A DNA stretch of 64,000 nt from Prevotella sp. (GCA_017471245.1 JAFUVB010000034.1:1-64000); one strand, 5' to 3'; counted from the first letter of the stretch, positions 8,114 to 19,930 are shown. Made by a program: numbers and translations. The notes: generated by a model from the sequence alone, not told the origin.

Positions 8114-10012
8114 TTATCGGTTGTTCATTCTTTCGTTTTTCTGTCGCTGCAGTTCCTCTGCCTGCTTTTGCAAAGCCTCCAAACGCGATGCCAGACCGCC
8201 TGCTTTCTTGGGATTGTTTTGGTTTTCCTTGTAGCGAGCTTCCAAGATGGCGAGCAGTTTCTCGTCGTTTGTGGTCTTGCGCAGTGTCCACATGATGGCA
8301 GCACTGAAGAACAATGAAACGAAATAGTAGAAATTAAGACCTGACGAATAGTCGTTGAAGATGAAGAAGAACATCAATGGCATCAGATACATCATCCATT
8401 GCATCATTTTCATCTGCTCTGCCTGCTGACCAACCATCTGATCTTTCTGCTGCTGCATGCTAAACCATGAGTAGACCAGCTGTGCTGCGCAGAAGAGGAT
8501 ACATGTGAGCGACAGGTGATCGCCTATCAGCCAGATGTTCTTTCCCCATTCCATAATGGGGTCGTATGTGCTCAGGTCTTTCATCCACAGGAAGCTTTCG
8601 CCTCTTAATTGGATGGCATTCGGCACATAGTTGAACATGGCAATCCAGATAGGCATCTGTATCAGCATGGGCAGACAGCCGGAAAGGGGAGATACGCCAT
8701 ACTTGCTGTACATCGACATCATTGCCTGTTGCTTCTGCATCTGGTCTTCCGGTTTGTCGAACTGCTTTGTAGCCTCGTCGAGTTTGGGTTTCAGCACGCG
8801 CATCTTTGCAGACGACATGTAGCTCTTCTTTACCAATGGGAAAGTAATGCCCTTCAGCAGCAGTGTAATGAGTATCAACACGATACCCATGTTAAGACCG
8901 AACTTCGTGAGCCAGTCGAAAACATAGAGCGTAAACCATCTGTTGATGATTCTGATGAGCGGCCATCCCAGGTAAACCAATCGCTCCAGCTGCAGGTCTT
9001 TGCCGAAAAGGCTCTGCTTCTCAATGCGCTGCAGCAATCGGAAGTCATTGGGACCGAAGTAGAACTCCAGCTCCGTTGGTTTCGCGCCTGTGGGATCGAA
9101 GGCAGTTTTCACCTTTGTCGCATAGTGTTTCAGATAGTGAGTGTCTTTCTGTTGTGGCAAAGATGTCATCAGTGCATTCTGTGCAAAATTGTCTTTTGCA
9201 ATCATTACGGCAGAAAAATACTGGTTTTTGAAAGCCACCCAGTCGATAGCCTTATCAATTGCCTTGTCTGCGTATTCCTTATTCTCATTCAGATAGTCGG
9301 TGCCGCCGTCAACAAAATGGTAGGTTAGGGCAGAGCGCTGGTTTTCAAAAGTAAATCCTTTCTCCTGCTGCCTGCAACGGTCGGTCCATTCAATATCCAT
9401 TTCGCGGTAGTTGGGCGCGAACATTCCGCTCATTCCCTGAGCTTGGATGCTTGCATGGAGCAGATATTCTTTGCCGAGACGATAGCTGATGACGAGCGAT
9501 TTGCCTTCTCCGGCCTGTGCAGTGAATGTAACTGTCGAGTCGGTTTGTCCTGATGGAGTGAAAAAGAGGTCTTTCGTGATGATGTTAATGTCTTTTCCTG
9601 AAAGCATCATGTTGAGCAACTGGTCTTTCTCGTCGAACAATGTGACATCCTTGTTGTCTTCTCTGTCTTTGAAATTCTTCACGACGGCTTTGCTCACAAC
9701 AGCGCCTTTCGAGCTGAATGTCAGTTCCACGGAAGCGTTCTTCAGCACCACATCCTGGGCATTGCCGCTCAATGCACTATGAAAAGCTGCCGTTGTGTCG
9801 TTTGCGGCTGCAGCAATCGCTTCCTGTTGCTTCTGCAATGCATTCTGCTCTGCAAGTTTTGCCTTTTGCTCTGCTTTCTGTTTAGCCACCATTGCGATGG
9901 AATCTTGCTTTCGCATGGCCTCCAACTCTTCTTTCGAAGGCTGCTGCCACCAGCTGAAACCGATGAGAACAGCAGCTATAAGCACAAATCCGATTATTGT
10001 ATTCTTATCCAT
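8114..10012 (-). CDS. yidC: Membrane protein insertase YidC
   Basis: Inserts and folds inner-membrane proteins, alone or with SecYEG. The 632-residue protein starts MDKNTIIGFVLIAAVLIGFSWW, the N-terminal membrane anchor typical of Gram-negative YidC. It continues with a Gln/Ala-rich coiled-coil linker, a large periplasmic domain (about residues 90-355), and the conserved five-helix core from about residue 360 (KGITFPLVKKSYMSSAKM, then GCLPMLIQMPIWIAMF). The tail is basic with predicted coiled coil. It follows pyrG after 5 bases, an arrangement consistent with one operon. Confidence 0.95.
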   Translation of the reverse strand: MDKNTIIGFVLIAAVLIGFSWWQQPSKEELEAMRKQDSIAMVAKQKAEQKAKLAEQNALQKQQEAIAAAANDTTAAFHSALSGNAQDVVLKNASVELTFSSKGAVVSKAVVKNFKDREDNKDVTLFDEKDQLLNMMLSGKDINIITKDLFFTPSGQTDSTVTFTAQAGEGKSLVISYRLGKEYLLHASIQAQGMSGMFAPNYREMDIEWTDRCRQQEKGFTFENQRSALTYHFVDGGTDYLNENKEYADKAIDKAIDWVAFKNQYFSAVMIAKDNFAQNALMTSLPQQKDTHYLKHYATKVKTAFDPTGAKPTELEFYFGPNDFRLLQRIEKQSLFGKDLQLERLVYLGWPLIRIINRWFTLYVFDWLTKFGLNMGIVLILITLLLKGITFPLVKKSYMSSAKMRVLKPKLDEATKQFDKPEDQMQKQQAMMSMYSKYGVSPLSGCLPMLIQMPIWIAMFNYVPNAIQLRGESFLWMKDLSTYDPIMEWGKNIWLIGDHLSLTCILFCAAQLVYSWFSMQQQKDQMVGQQAEQMKMMQWMMYLMPLMFFFIFNDYSSGLNFYYFVSLFFSAAIMWTLRKTTNDEKLLAILEARYKENQNNPKKAGGLASRLEALQKQAEELQRQKNERMNNR

Positions 10013-10017
10013 TCGTA

Positions 10018-12105
<2,088 letters not shown>

Positions 12106-12171
12106 ATGCGAAAACCAACATTTTTTCGGAGGCGATAGTGTCAAAATCACCAAAACCAATTCTTGATTCCA

Positions 12172-12300
12172 TCAAAAACCTACGCTTTCATCTGTCAAAA
12201 CCTATGCTTTTAGCCTTTAAAAACATACGCTTTCATCTGTCAAAACCTATGCTTTTAGCCGTCAAAACATACGTTTTTAGCTGTTAAAACCTATGCAATC
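12172..12300 (+). repeat. 22-bp tandem array, core CCTATGCTTTT (locus 1 of 3)
   Basis: Six units of 22-23 bp, of the type TCAAAACCTATGCTTTTAGC, begin at 12172, 12195, 12218, 12240, 12262 and 12284. Copies differ by a few substitutions (for example CATACG for CCTATG), so the array is diverged rather than freshly amplified. It ends 68 bases before the promoter of the DUF3078 gene. Arrays with the same core and period occur at 38627-38714 and, inverted, at 60531-60640. Confidence 0.85.
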
Positions 12301-12344
12301 TCCTCATTTCCTAACCCCTTTTTTTGAAATTATTAATCGTTTAT

Positions 12345-12375
12345 TTTGCTATGAATTCAGATTTTTGTATCTTTG
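12345..12375 (+). promoter_or_regulatory. Promoter of the DUF3078 gene
   Basis: TTTG (12345-12348), a 19-base spacer, then TATCTTTG (12368-12375), matching the Bacteroidota consensus. The 5' untranslated region would be about 60 bases. Confidence 0.7.
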
Positions 12376-12442
12376 TACCCAAGAAGACAATCGAAACACT
12401 CAACGATTTCAATGATAATCAATAATTAAACACTTTTCAAAT

Positions 12443-13693
12443 ATGAGAAAAACATTAACATTTTTGTTCCTGCTTTTTGCTGTTTCCATACATGCAAAAC
12501 GTGATTCCGTCAGTGTGCAACAATACGAGGATATGTTGCTTGCCTACCAGTCGAAGATTGATTCCTTGAAACAGGCAAACAATCAGGCCTCTTTGAATCC
12601 TTACAATGCATACAGACTATTCTCTCCAACCACCTTTTTCCACTCAGTGGCAGGTAATAACATGTCGTTAAACGGCGATATGCAAAATTCTGAAGATGAG
12701 GAAATTGATAACACGTTGTTGAATGTTTACCTCAATCGTCCGGAATTGGTTTCAAATTCAGAGAACAACCTGCGCGAAGCAAGCGTTGTCAAAGAGAATA
12801 TCGTCAGTCCAATCAAGCATAATGTGGAGCTGGTTGAGAAGGTTGCGCCCCTGCCACAGGAGACTGAAGAGGCAAAAGTAGACGTGGTGGTGACCAAACC
12901 TAATTTCTGGAAAATCAAAGGAGATTATTATCTGCAATTTTTACAAAACTACATCAGCGGAAACTGGTATAAAGGCGGTGAAAGCAACTATGCAATGCTT
13001 GCCAGTTCTACCATCGAAGCCAATTACGACAATCAGCAAAAGCTGAAATGGGACAACAAACTGGAGATGAAACTCGGTTTCCAGACATCGCGTGCTGACT
13101 CCATCCACAGGCTGAAATCTTCTGAAGACTTGCTCCGATTGACCAGCAACCTCGGCTTGCAGGCATCAAAGAAATGGTATTACACGCTGAACGTTCTTGC
13201 CTATACGCAGTTCATGCGCGGATACAAGAGCAACAACATCATGACGTTCAGCGATTTCATGTCGCCGTTCACGCTGAACATCTCTCTCGGTATGAAATAC
13301 AACGTGGAATGGGTGAACAAAAAGCTCACCGGAAACATTCAGATCTCACCGTTCTCATATAATTTTAAATATGTGGACCGTCTCGCACTGTCAACGCGAA
13401 ATGGTATCGACGAGGGAAAACATGTGTTGAGCGACTTCGGTTCGATGTTCACAGCCGACCTCACATGGAAATTCACCGACAACATCACATGGAAGACGCG
13501 CCTGTATGGGTTCACTTCCTTCAGCCGTGCCGAGCTGGAATGGGAAAACACCATTTCTTTCAAGTTCAACAAATATATTTCCAGCAACATCTTCATCTAT
13601 CCGCGATTCGACGACTCCGTCATGCGCGATGAGCATCATGCCTATTGGCAGTTCAAGGAGTATGCTTCGCTGGGATTCAGCTACACTTTCTGA
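12443..13693 (+). CDS. DUF3078 domain protein, probable outer-membrane beta-barrel
   Basis: A 416-residue exported protein: signal peptide (residues 1-18, ending IHA), then about 125 residues of low-conservation, partly charged sequence, then the DUF3078 region (about 155 to the end). That region alternates aromatic and polar residues as in beta strands: YYLQFLQNYISGNWYKGGESNYAML, KWDNKLEMKLGF and KKWYYTLNVLAYTQF are parts of it. The last residue is phenylalanine after SFSYT, the usual C-terminal signature of outer-membrane barrels. The family is confined largely to Bacteroidota and has no established function. Single gene with its own promoter and terminator. Confidence 0.85.
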   Translation: MRKTLTFLFLLFAVSIHAKRDSVSVQQYEDMLLAYQSKIDSLKQANNQASLNPYNAYRLFSPTTFFHSVAGNNMSLNGDMQNSEDEEIDNTLLNVYLNRPELVSNSENNLREASVVKENIVSPIKHNVELVEKVAPLPQETEEAKVDVVVTKPNFWKIKGDYYLQFLQNYISGNWYKGGESNYAMLASSTIEANYDNQQKLKWDNKLEMKLGFQTSRADSIHRLKSSEDLLRLTSNLGLQASKKWYYTLNVLAYTQFMRGYKSNNIMTFSDFMSPFTLNISLGMKYNVEWVNKKLTGNIQISPFSYNFKYVDRLALSTRNGIDEGKHVLSDFGSMFTADLTWKFTDNITWKTRLYGFTSFSRAELEWENTISFKFNKYISSNIFIYPRFDDSVMRDEHHAYWQFKEYASLGFSYTF

Positions 13694-13703
13694 CAAAAGA
13701 AAA

Positions 13704-13735
13704 GAGGATATGCCGCCCGGCATATCCTCTTTTTT
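13704..13735. terminator. Bidirectional intrinsic terminator
   Basis: A perfect 11-bp stem (GAGGATATGCC and its complement) with a 4-base loop, followed by six T on the plus strand and preceded by an A-rich stretch. It can end both the DUF3078 gene and the convergent DUF1573 gene. Confidence 0.85.
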
Positions 13736-13757
13736 CAGTATGTTTGGTAAACACTCT

Positions 13758-14147
13758 TTATTTGCCTTCTTCCATGTTGCCCACCACGTAGATGCGAACC
13801 ATTTCCGTTTTTGCATTCGTCCTTACCGTGACAGTTTTCTTGAAGTAGCCGGGGAACTTGCCCTTGCCGTTGTAGGTAACAGTGATTGATCCCTTCTTAC
13901 CGGGAGCAATGGGCTCCTTTGTGTAGGTGGGCACTGTGCAGCCGCAACTTGCAACAGCCTGATTGATCACCAACGGGGCATCGCCCACATTGGTAAAGGT
14001 GAACACACACTTCTGAACGGGATTGCTCTCGGGGAATTTCCCAAGATCCTGAGTGAGTGTGTCAAACTTGATTTCTGCCTGCTTCTGAGCTGATGCGAAA
14101 GTATAGGCTCCCACAATCATCATCGTCAATATCAAGAACTTTTTCAT
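13758..14147 (-). CDS. DUF1573 domain protein, secreted
   Basis: A 129-residue periplasmic or surface protein with a signal peptide (MKKFLILTMMIVGAYTFASA) and one DUF1573 immunoglobulin-like domain. The conserved cysteine pair is in ASCGCTVP, preceded by FTNVGDAPL and followed by APGKKGSITVTYN. The function of the family is unknown; it is very common in Bacteroidota. The second ATG (14147) was chosen because the -7 box at 14182-14189 puts the transcription start almost on the first ATG (14171). Confidence 0.88.
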   Translation of the reverse strand: MKKFLILTMMIVGAYTFASAQKQAEIKFDTLTQDLGKFPESNPVQKCVFTFTNVGDAPLVINQAVASCGCTVPTYTKEPIAPGKKGSITVTYNGKGKFPGYFKKTVTVRTNAKTEMVRIYVVGNMEEGK

Positions 14148-14181
14148 TTCAATTGTGTATTTAAGTTTCACTTATTCGACG

Positions 14182-14189
14182 CAAAAGTA
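14182..14189 (-). promoter_or_regulatory. -7 box of the DUF1573 gene
   Basis: TACTTTTG on the minus strand matches TAnnTTTG. No good -33 TTTG was seen at the expected distance, so the promoter is incomplete by sequence. Confidence 0.5.
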
Positions 14190-14249
14190 GTAAAATTAAT
14201 TAATAAACGTCATAGATTTATCAAATATTAACTATTTTATGGCTAATGT

Positions 14250-14281
14250 TTTGTTTGTATGGCAAAAAATTACTACTTTTG
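14250..14281 (+). promoter_or_regulatory. aspS promoter
   Basis: TTTG (14250-14253), a 20-base spacer, then TACTTTTG (14274-14281). The predicted start of transcription falls after an upstream in-frame ATG (14259) and so supports the ATG at 14310 for aspS. Confidence 0.72.
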
Positions 14282-14309
14282 CGCTGAATTTGTAAAAACA
14301 ATACACAAT

Positions 14310-16079
14310 ATGTACAGATCTAAAACATGTGGAGAGTTGCGTCTCCAAGATAGTGGCAGCATTGTAACCATTGCCGGATGGGTTCAGCGAACAAGAAAGA
14401 TGGGAGGTATGACTTTTGTTGACGTGCGCGACCGTTATGGAATCACGCAAGTGGTGTTCAACGAATCTGTCAACTCAGACCTTTGCGCCAAGGCAAACAA
14501 GCTCGGACGTGAGTATTGCGTTCAGATTAAAGGCGTTGTCAACGAGCGCGAGAGTAAAAACGACAAGATGCCTACTGGCGAAATAGAAATAACGGCACAA
14601 GAGCTGAACGTGCTCAGCGAAAGTGTTACACCGCCGTTTACCATTGAAGACAATACCGATGGCGGAGACGACATCCGTATGAAATACAGATATCTTGACC
14701 TGAGGCGCAGTGCTGTAAGGAAGAATCTGGAACTTCGCCACCGCATGACTATATTAATAAGGTACTTCCTCGACTCAAAGGATTTCATTGAGGTGGAGAC
14801 ACCTATATTAATAGGTAGCACTCCCGAAGGAGCACGCGACTTTGTCGTGCCGTCGAGAATGAATCCGGGACAGTTCTATGCACTTCCACAGAGTCCGCAG
14901 ACACTGAAGCAACTGTTGATGGTTAGCGGATTCGACCGCTATTTCCAGATTGCCAAGTGCTTCCGCGACGAAGACCTGAGAGCCGACCGCCAGCCTGAGT
15001 TCACACAGATAGACTGTGAGATGTCGTTTGTTGAGCAAGATGATGTCATTGACTTGTTTGAGGATATGGCTCGCCATCTTTTCAAAGAGGTGAGAGGCGT
15101 GGAATTGCCTGCCAAACTTCAGCAGATGACTTGGCATGAGGCGATGCGCAGGTTCGGTTCCGACAAACCCGACTTGCGTTTCGGCATGGAATTCGTTGAG
15201 CTGATGGATGTGCTGAAAGGAACAGGCACGTTCAGCGTCTTCGACAGCGCAGAATACATCGGTGGAATCTGCGTGCCGGGATGCGCCTCCTATACGCGCA
15301 AGCAGCTCGACCAGCTGACCGATTTCGTGAAACGTCCGCAGATAGGAGCAAAAGGACTGGTATATGTCAAGTTTAATGAAGACGGCACGGTGAAGTCGAG
15401 CATCGACAAGTTCTACACACCTGATGTATGGCAGAAGCTGAAAGAGAAGATGCACGCCAACGATGGCGACCTGGTGCTGATTCTCAGTGGCGACGACGCC
15501 AACAAGACACGTGTGCAGCTTTGTTCTCTGCGACTTGAAATGGGCGACCGACTGGGACTTCGCGACAAGAACAAGTTCGTGTGCCTGTGGATCATCGATT
15601 TCCCACTCTTTGAATGGAGCGATGAAGAGCAGCGGTTGATGGCAACCCATCATCCTTTCACCATGCCGAATCCAGATGACATCCCATTGTTCGACGAGCA
15701 TCCTGAGAAGGTGAGGGCAAAGGCATACGACTTTGTGTGCAACGGCATAGAGCTTGGAGGCGGTTCACTGCGTATCCATGACGGCAAACTGCAGGCAAAG
15801 ATGTTCGACATCCTCGGTTTCACCCCTGAACGCGCCATGGCTCAGTTCGGATTCTTGATCAATGCATTCAAATTTGGGGCACCTCCCCATGCCGGTTTGG
15901 CATTCGGTCTTGACCGTTTTGTCAGCGTTATGGCTGGTTTAGACAGTATTCGCGACTGCATCGCATTCCCCAAAAACAACAGCGGAAGGGATGTCATGCT
16001 CGATGCCCCCGGCGAATTAGACCAGAAACAGCTTGATGAATTGCAACTAAAAGTTGACTTACATCAAGAAAACGCCTAA
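14310..16079 (+). CDS. aspS: Aspartyl-tRNA synthetase
   Basis: Charges tRNA-Asp. The product is 589 residues, the usual size of a bacterial-type enzyme with the GAD insertion. In order it shows an N-terminal OB-fold anticodon-binding domain (RTCGEL-like start, [15 protein letters not shown]), class II motif 2 ([18 protein letters not shown]), the GAD insert region in the middle, and motif 3 near the end ([15 protein letters not shown]). An open frame begins 17 codons earlier, but the promoter position excludes that start. Single gene. Confidence 0.96.
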   Translation: MYRSKTCGELRLQDSGSIVTIAGWVQRTRKMGGMTFVDVRDRYGITQVVFNESVNSDLCAKANKLGREYCVQIKGVVNERESKNDKMPTGEIEITAQELNVLSESVTPPFTIEDNTDGGDDIRMKYRYLDLRRSAVRKNLELRHRMTILIRYFLDSKDFIEVETPILIGSTPEGARDFVVPSRMNPGQFYALPQSPQTLKQLLMVSGFDRYFQIAKCFRDEDLRADRQPEFTQIDCEMSFVEQDDVIDLFEDMARHLFKEVRGVELPAKLQQMTWHEAMRRFGSDKPDLRFGMEFVELMDVLKGTGTFSVFDSAEYIGGICVPGCASYTRKQLDQLTDFVKRPQIGAKGLVYVKFNEDGTVKSSIDKFYTPDVWQKLKEKMHANDGDLVLILSGDDANKTRVQLCSLRLEMGDRLGLRDKNKFVCLWIIDFPLFEWSDEEQRLMATHHPFTMPNPDDIPLFDEHPEKVRAKAYDFVCNGIELGGGSLRIHDGKLQAKMFDILGFTPERAMAQFGFLINAFKFGAPPHAGLAFGLDRFVSVMAGLDSIRDCIAFPKNNSGRDVMLDAPGELDQKQLDELQLKVDLHQENA

Positions 16080-16193
16080 TATACTGAATTTCTGCTGATT
16101 ATGATGAATCACATCCTGAATAATTCTTAACTTTGCATCGTGTTAGAAAAAAAGATTGAATTTATTACAATCAGGATTTAAATTTACAAACAA

Positions 16194-16499
16194 ATGGCAG
16201 AAAAGAAAGCAACAAAGGCAACTGCAACAAAGAAAGCAGTAGCTGAAAAGAAAGAAACTGTAAAGAAAGCCGCAGCTCCTAAGGCAGCAAAGAAAAGCGC
16301 TCTTGTGATTGATGCAACAAATGCCGGCTACAAGGCAGGTGATGTTTACAATGCACTTTATGCAGCCGCCAAGGCTCTGAGCGTAGCAGAAATCGCTAAG
16401 GCAGCCAATATCAGCAACGAAGAAGTGATTCTTGGCGCTGGCTGGTTGCTCAAAGAGGGAAAGATCAAGGATGCTGAAGGCAAGATTGTTTTAGCATAA
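16194..16499 (+). CDS. Histone-H1-like small protein: Lys/Ala-rich tail plus winged helix (DUF2582-like)
   Basis: A 101-residue protein in two parts. Residues 1-35 are almost purely Lys, Ala, Thr and Glu (for example KKAAAPKAAKK), like the tails of histone H1 or bacterial HU/Hc1 proteins. Residues 38-101 form a compact domain resembling the winged-helix DUF2582 family (AGDVYNALYAAAKALSVAEIAKAANI, then LLKEGKI). The combination suggests nonspecific DNA binding and a nucleoid role (inference). Lysine codons are mostly AAG/AAA in a very A-rich 5' end, consistent with high expression. A strong terminator follows at once. Confidence 0.75.
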   Translation: MAEKKATKATATKKAVAEKKETVKKAAAPKAAKKSALVIDATNAGYKAGDVYNALYAAAKALSVAEIAKAANISNEEVILGAGWLLKEGKIKDAEGKIVLA

Positions 16500-16518
16500 T
16501 CACTTACGCAAGAATAGA

Positions 16519-16555
16519 AGAGAGCCGGATGCTTGGTGCATGCCGGCTCTCTTTT
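16519..16555 (+). terminator. Intrinsic terminator after the H1-like gene
   Basis: Stem AGAGAGCCGG paired with CCGGCTCTCT, continued by ATGC/GCAT with a single bulged G, 5-base loop, then TTTT. It covers the first in-frame ATG (16529) of the next gene. Confidence 0.8.
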
Positions 16556-16576
16556 GTAACTTTTTTGAATATACTA

Positions 16577-16900
16577 TTGACCTACGACAAAACAATACTG
16601 CAGACACTGAAGGAAGCAGGCGATGAAGGACTGAGCGTGCAGAAGATAGCACGACATGTATATAATGCTTCCAACAACTTCTTCGAGACAATCAGTTTCG
16701 AGGAAGTGCATCGATATGTGCAGTATTATCTCTTGAAAAACTCAAAAAGTTCTGATTCCCTGATTGAGAATACCGGACAGCGCGGTGTCTACCGGCTGAA
16801 CAAGAATTCAGCCGAACTGCAGCAGCTGACGTTCCTGTTCGTTGATGATGAAGAGGAATCGCCCACACAATGCGTCGACCAGTCGCTGTCTTTGTTTTAA
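16577..16900 (+). CDS. Small conserved protein with winged-helix-like core
   Basis: About 108 residues from a TTG start, the codon before TYDKTILQTLKEAG. An in-frame ATG 16 codons upstream (16529) lies inside the terminator hairpin and would add an unlikely hydrophobic extension, so the TTG start is preferred, without certainty. The sequence LKEAGDEGLSVQKIARHVYNASN, then YVQYYLLKNSKS and GVYRLN, fits a helix-turn-helix plus wing arrangement similar to HARE-HTH domains. The C-terminus is acidic (DDEEES). I do not recognise a named family. It follows another winged-helix protein, so both may act on the chromosome. Confidence 0.6.
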   Translation: MTYDKTILQTLKEAGDEGLSVQKIARHVYNASNNFFETISFEEVHRYVQYYLLKNSKSSDSLIENTGQRGVYRLNKNSAELQQLTFLFVDDEEESPTQCVDQSLSLF

Positions 16901-17030
16901 ATAACATTTATATATACAAATTAATTAGGGGAATTTTTATCACAATCGTATTATATTTAGCGTAAAGATAAAAATGCAATCAATATCGATTCGCAATATA
17001 TTCAGCATCAGATAAAAACACTTTATATAA

Positions 17031-18521
17031 ATGAGTAGACAGTATTTATTAGGATTCGATGTAGGCAGTTCATCTGTAAAGGCATCGTTGGTAGACGTAG
17101 AGTCAGGCTCTTGCGTGGCATCTGCATTCTATCCAGAGAAGGAAGCCCAGATTATTGCGGTGAAAACCGGATGGGCAGAACAAGACCCTCAGACATGGTG
17201 GGAATATGCAAAGTTGTCATTGAAGAAGATAATGGCAGAATCCGGTGCTACCGGTGATGACATCAAGGCCATCGGTATATCCTATCAGATGCACGGTTTG
17301 GTATGTGTTGACAAGGATCAGCAAGTTCTCAGGAACTCCATCATCTGGTGCGACTCAAGGGCAGTTCCGTATGGTGACGATGCATTCAACAGTTTGGGAT
17401 CTGAAAAGTGCCTCAGTCATCTGCTCAATTCTCCGGGTAACTTCACGGCAGCCAAGCTTGCATGGGTGAAAGATAACGAACCAGAGCTGTTTGAGAAGAT
17501 CGACAAGATCATGCTCCCTGGTGATTATCTCGCAATGCGCCTCAGTGGCACTGTCAACACTACGATTAGCGGCTTGTCGGAAGGCATGATGTGGGACTTC
17601 AAGGACAAGCGCCCCGCCAAATTCCTGCTTGATTACTATGGATTTGATGAGAGCTTGATTGCCGACATCGTTCCCACTTTCAGCATTCAAAGCGAAGTGA
17701 GCGCCTCGGCAGCAGCTGAACTCGGTCTGAAAGCAGGCACGCCCATCTCATATCGTGGCGGTGACCAGCCCAACAATGCACTTTCGCTGAATGTTTTCAA
17801 TCCTGGAGAAATCGCATCTACGGCAGGAACGTCAGGCGTGGTTTACGGAGTTCTTGGAGAAGTGAACTATGACAAGAAGAGCAGAGTGAACACCTTTGCC
17901 CACGTCAACTATGCTGAGGACCTCACCCGGTTAGGTGTTCTCTTGTGTATCAACGGTACTGGAATCCTGAATGCATGGATTCGTCGCAATGTAGCTCCGG
18001 AAGGCATTTCGTATGCTGACATGAACACGTTCATGGAGAATGTTCCCATTGGCAGCGACGGTGTTACGATCATCCCATTCGGCAACGGTGCAGAGCGCGT
18101 GCTTGAGAATCGCGAAGTGGGATGTTCCATCAGCGGCATCAATTTCAACAAGCATTCAAAGGCTCATCTGATGCGTGCCGCCCAGGAGGGCATTGTTTTC
18201 AGTTTCTGCTACGGTATGGAGATCATGCAGCAGATGGGTATGGACATCAAGAAGATACATGCCGGAAAGGCAAACATGTTCCTCAGCGACATATTCCGCA
18301 ATACGCTTGCAGGCGTAAGCGGTGCAACCATCGAGCTTTATGAGACCGACGGCAGTGTTGGTGCTGCCAAGGGTGCAGGTATGGGCTGCGGTATCTATAA
18401 ATATAATGTTGAGGCATTCTCTACATTGAAGAAGCTGGCAGTGATAGAACCTGACGAAAAGCAGCGTGCCGCCTATCTCAATGCGTATGCTGTTTGGAAA
18501 GAGCGACTTGCAAAAATCTGA
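17031..18521 (+). CDS. xylB: Xylulokinase
   Basis: Phosphorylates D-xylulose to D-xylulose 5-phosphate with ATP. A 496-residue FGGY-family kinase: N-terminal phosphate loop LLGFDVGSSSVKASLVD, substrate-site motif ISYQMHGLV, hinge and adenosine motifs GTSGVVYGVLG and GAAKGAGMGCG. It lies 53 bases upstream of xylose isomerase, so the pair converts xylose to xylulose 5-phosphate. No transporter or XylR-type regulator is adjacent, and the 130-base upstream region shows only a weak -7 match (16952-16959). Confidence 0.92.
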   Translation: MSRQYLLGFDVGSSSVKASLVDVESGSCVASAFYPEKEAQIIAVKTGWAEQDPQTWWEYAKLSLKKIMAESGATGDDIKAIGISYQMHGLVCVDKDQQVLRNSIIWCDSRAVPYGDDAFNSLGSEKCLSHLLNSPGNFTAAKLAWVKDNEPELFEKIDKIMLPGDYLAMRLSGTVNTTISGLSEGMMWDFKDKRPAKFLLDYYGFDESLIADIVPTFSIQSEVSASAAAELGLKAGTPISYRGGDQPNNALSLNVFNPGEIASTAGTSGVVYGVLGEVNYDKKSRVNTFAHVNYAEDLTRLGVLLCINGTGILNAWIRRNVAPEGISYADMNTFMENVPIGSDGVTIIPFGNGAERVLENREVGCSISGINFNKHSKAHLMRAAQEGIVFSFCYGMEIMQQMGMDIKKIHAGKANMFLSDIFRNTLAGVSGATIELYETDGSVGAAKGAGMGCGIYKYNVEAFSTLKKLAVIEPDEKQRAAYLNAYAVWKERLAKI

Positions 18522-18574
18522 ATTATAAATTAGAAATCATATTATTAATCATTTAAAAAAATCAACAAGCAACT

Positions 18575-19894
18575 ATGGCAAAAGAGTATTTTCCGTTTAC
18601 AGGTAAGATTCCTTTCGAAGGAAAAGACAGTAAGAATGTAATGGCATTCCACTATTATGATCCCGAAAAGGTGGTTAAAGGCAAGAAAATGAAAGATTGG
18701 CTGAAGTTTGCCATGGCATGGTGGCACACACTTGGTGGTGCAAGTGCCGACCAATTCGGTGGTCAGACCCGCAGTTATGAATGGGACAAGGCCGAAGATG
18801 CCGTTCAGCGTGCAAAAGACAAGATGGATGCCGGCTTCGAAATTATGGACAAGCTGGGAATTGAGTACTTCTGCTTCCACGATGTAGACCTCGTTGACGA
18901 AGGTGAGACCATCGCAGAGTATGAGGCACGTATGAAAGCCATCACCGACTATGCGCAGGAGAAGATGAAGCAGTTCCCAAATATCAAGCTGCTCTGGGGT
19001 ACTGCCAATGTGTTCGGCAACAAGCGCTATGCAAATGGTGCTTCCACCAATCCCGACTTTGATGTAGTGGCACGCGCTATCGTGCAGATCAAGAACGCTA
19101 TCGACGCTACCATCAAATTAGGTGGTACGAACTACGTGTTCTGGGGCGGACGTGAAGGCTATATGAGTCTGCTGAATACCGACCAGAAACGTGAGAAAGA
19201 GCACATGGCAACCATGCTTACCATGGCTCGCGACTATGCACGTGCAAATGGTTTCAAGGGCACATTCCTGATTGAACCGAAACCAATGGAGCCTTCAAAG
19301 CACCAGTATGATGTTGACACAGAGACCGTTATCGGCTTCCTCCGCGCACACAATCTGGACAAGGACTTCAAAGTTAACATCGAGGTAAACCATGCAACTC
19401 TTGCCGGTCATACATTCGAGCATGAGCTGGCTTGCGCTGTTGATGCAGGCATGCTCGGTTCTATCGACGCCAACCGTGGTGATGCACAAAACGGATGGGA
19501 TACAGACCAGTTCCCAATCGACAACTATGAACTGACACAGGCCATGATGGAGATCATCCGCAACGGTGGTCTTGGAAACGGCGGTACCAACTTCGATGCC
19601 AAGATTCGCCGCAACTCAACAGATCTTGAGGATCTCTTCATCGCCCACATCAGTGGTATGGATGCCATGGCACGTGCTCTTGAGAATGCTGCTGCTATTC
19701 TCGACGAAAGCGAACTGCCTGCAATGAAGAAGGAGCGCTATGCAAGCTTCGATGCCGGAATCGGTAAGGACTTCGAAGATGGCAAGCTCACACTGGAGCA
19801 GGTTTATGAATACGGAAAGAAAGTGGAAGAACCCAAGCAGACTTCTGGCAAGCAGGAGAAGTATGAAACCATCGTTGCTCTCTATGCCAAGTAA
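18575..19894 (+). CDS. xylA: Xylose isomerase
   Basis: Interconverts D-xylose and D-xylulose. The 439-residue protein is of the class II (long) type: FAMAWWHTLGGASADQFGG near the N-terminus, the metal-binding and catalytic regions FCFHDVDLVDEGET, FWGGREGYMSLLNTD, EPKPMEPSKHQYD and HATLAGHTFEHEL, and SIDANRGDAQNGWDTDQFP with metal-ligand Asp residues. It forms an operon with xylB and is followed by a terminator. Confidence 0.96.
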   Translation: MAKEYFPFTGKIPFEGKDSKNVMAFHYYDPEKVVKGKKMKDWLKFAMAWWHTLGGASADQFGGQTRSYEWDKAEDAVQRAKDKMDAGFEIMDKLGIEYFCFHDVDLVDEGETIAEYEARMKAITDYAQEKMKQFPNIKLLWGTANVFGNKRYANGASTNPDFDVVARAIVQIKNAIDATIKLGGTNYVFWGGREGYMSLLNTDQKREKEHMATMLTMARDYARANGFKGTFLIEPKPMEPSKHQYDVDTETVIGFLRAHNLDKDFKVNIEVNHATLAGHTFEHELACAVDAGMLGSIDANRGDAQNGWDTDQFPIDNYELTQAMMEIIRNGGLGNGGTNFDAKIRRNSTDLEDLFIAHISGMDAMARALENAAAILDESELPAMKKERYASFDAGIGKDFEDGKLTLEQVYEYGKKVEEPKQTSGKQEKYETIVALYAK

Positions 19895-19930
19895 TCAAAC
19901 TTGATACTTCAACTAAAAAGTTTTATGAGT

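Noticed and set aside
12172-12300. CRISPR array
   Set aside because: Period 22 bp with contiguous, diverged units and no spacers; no cas genes in the window.
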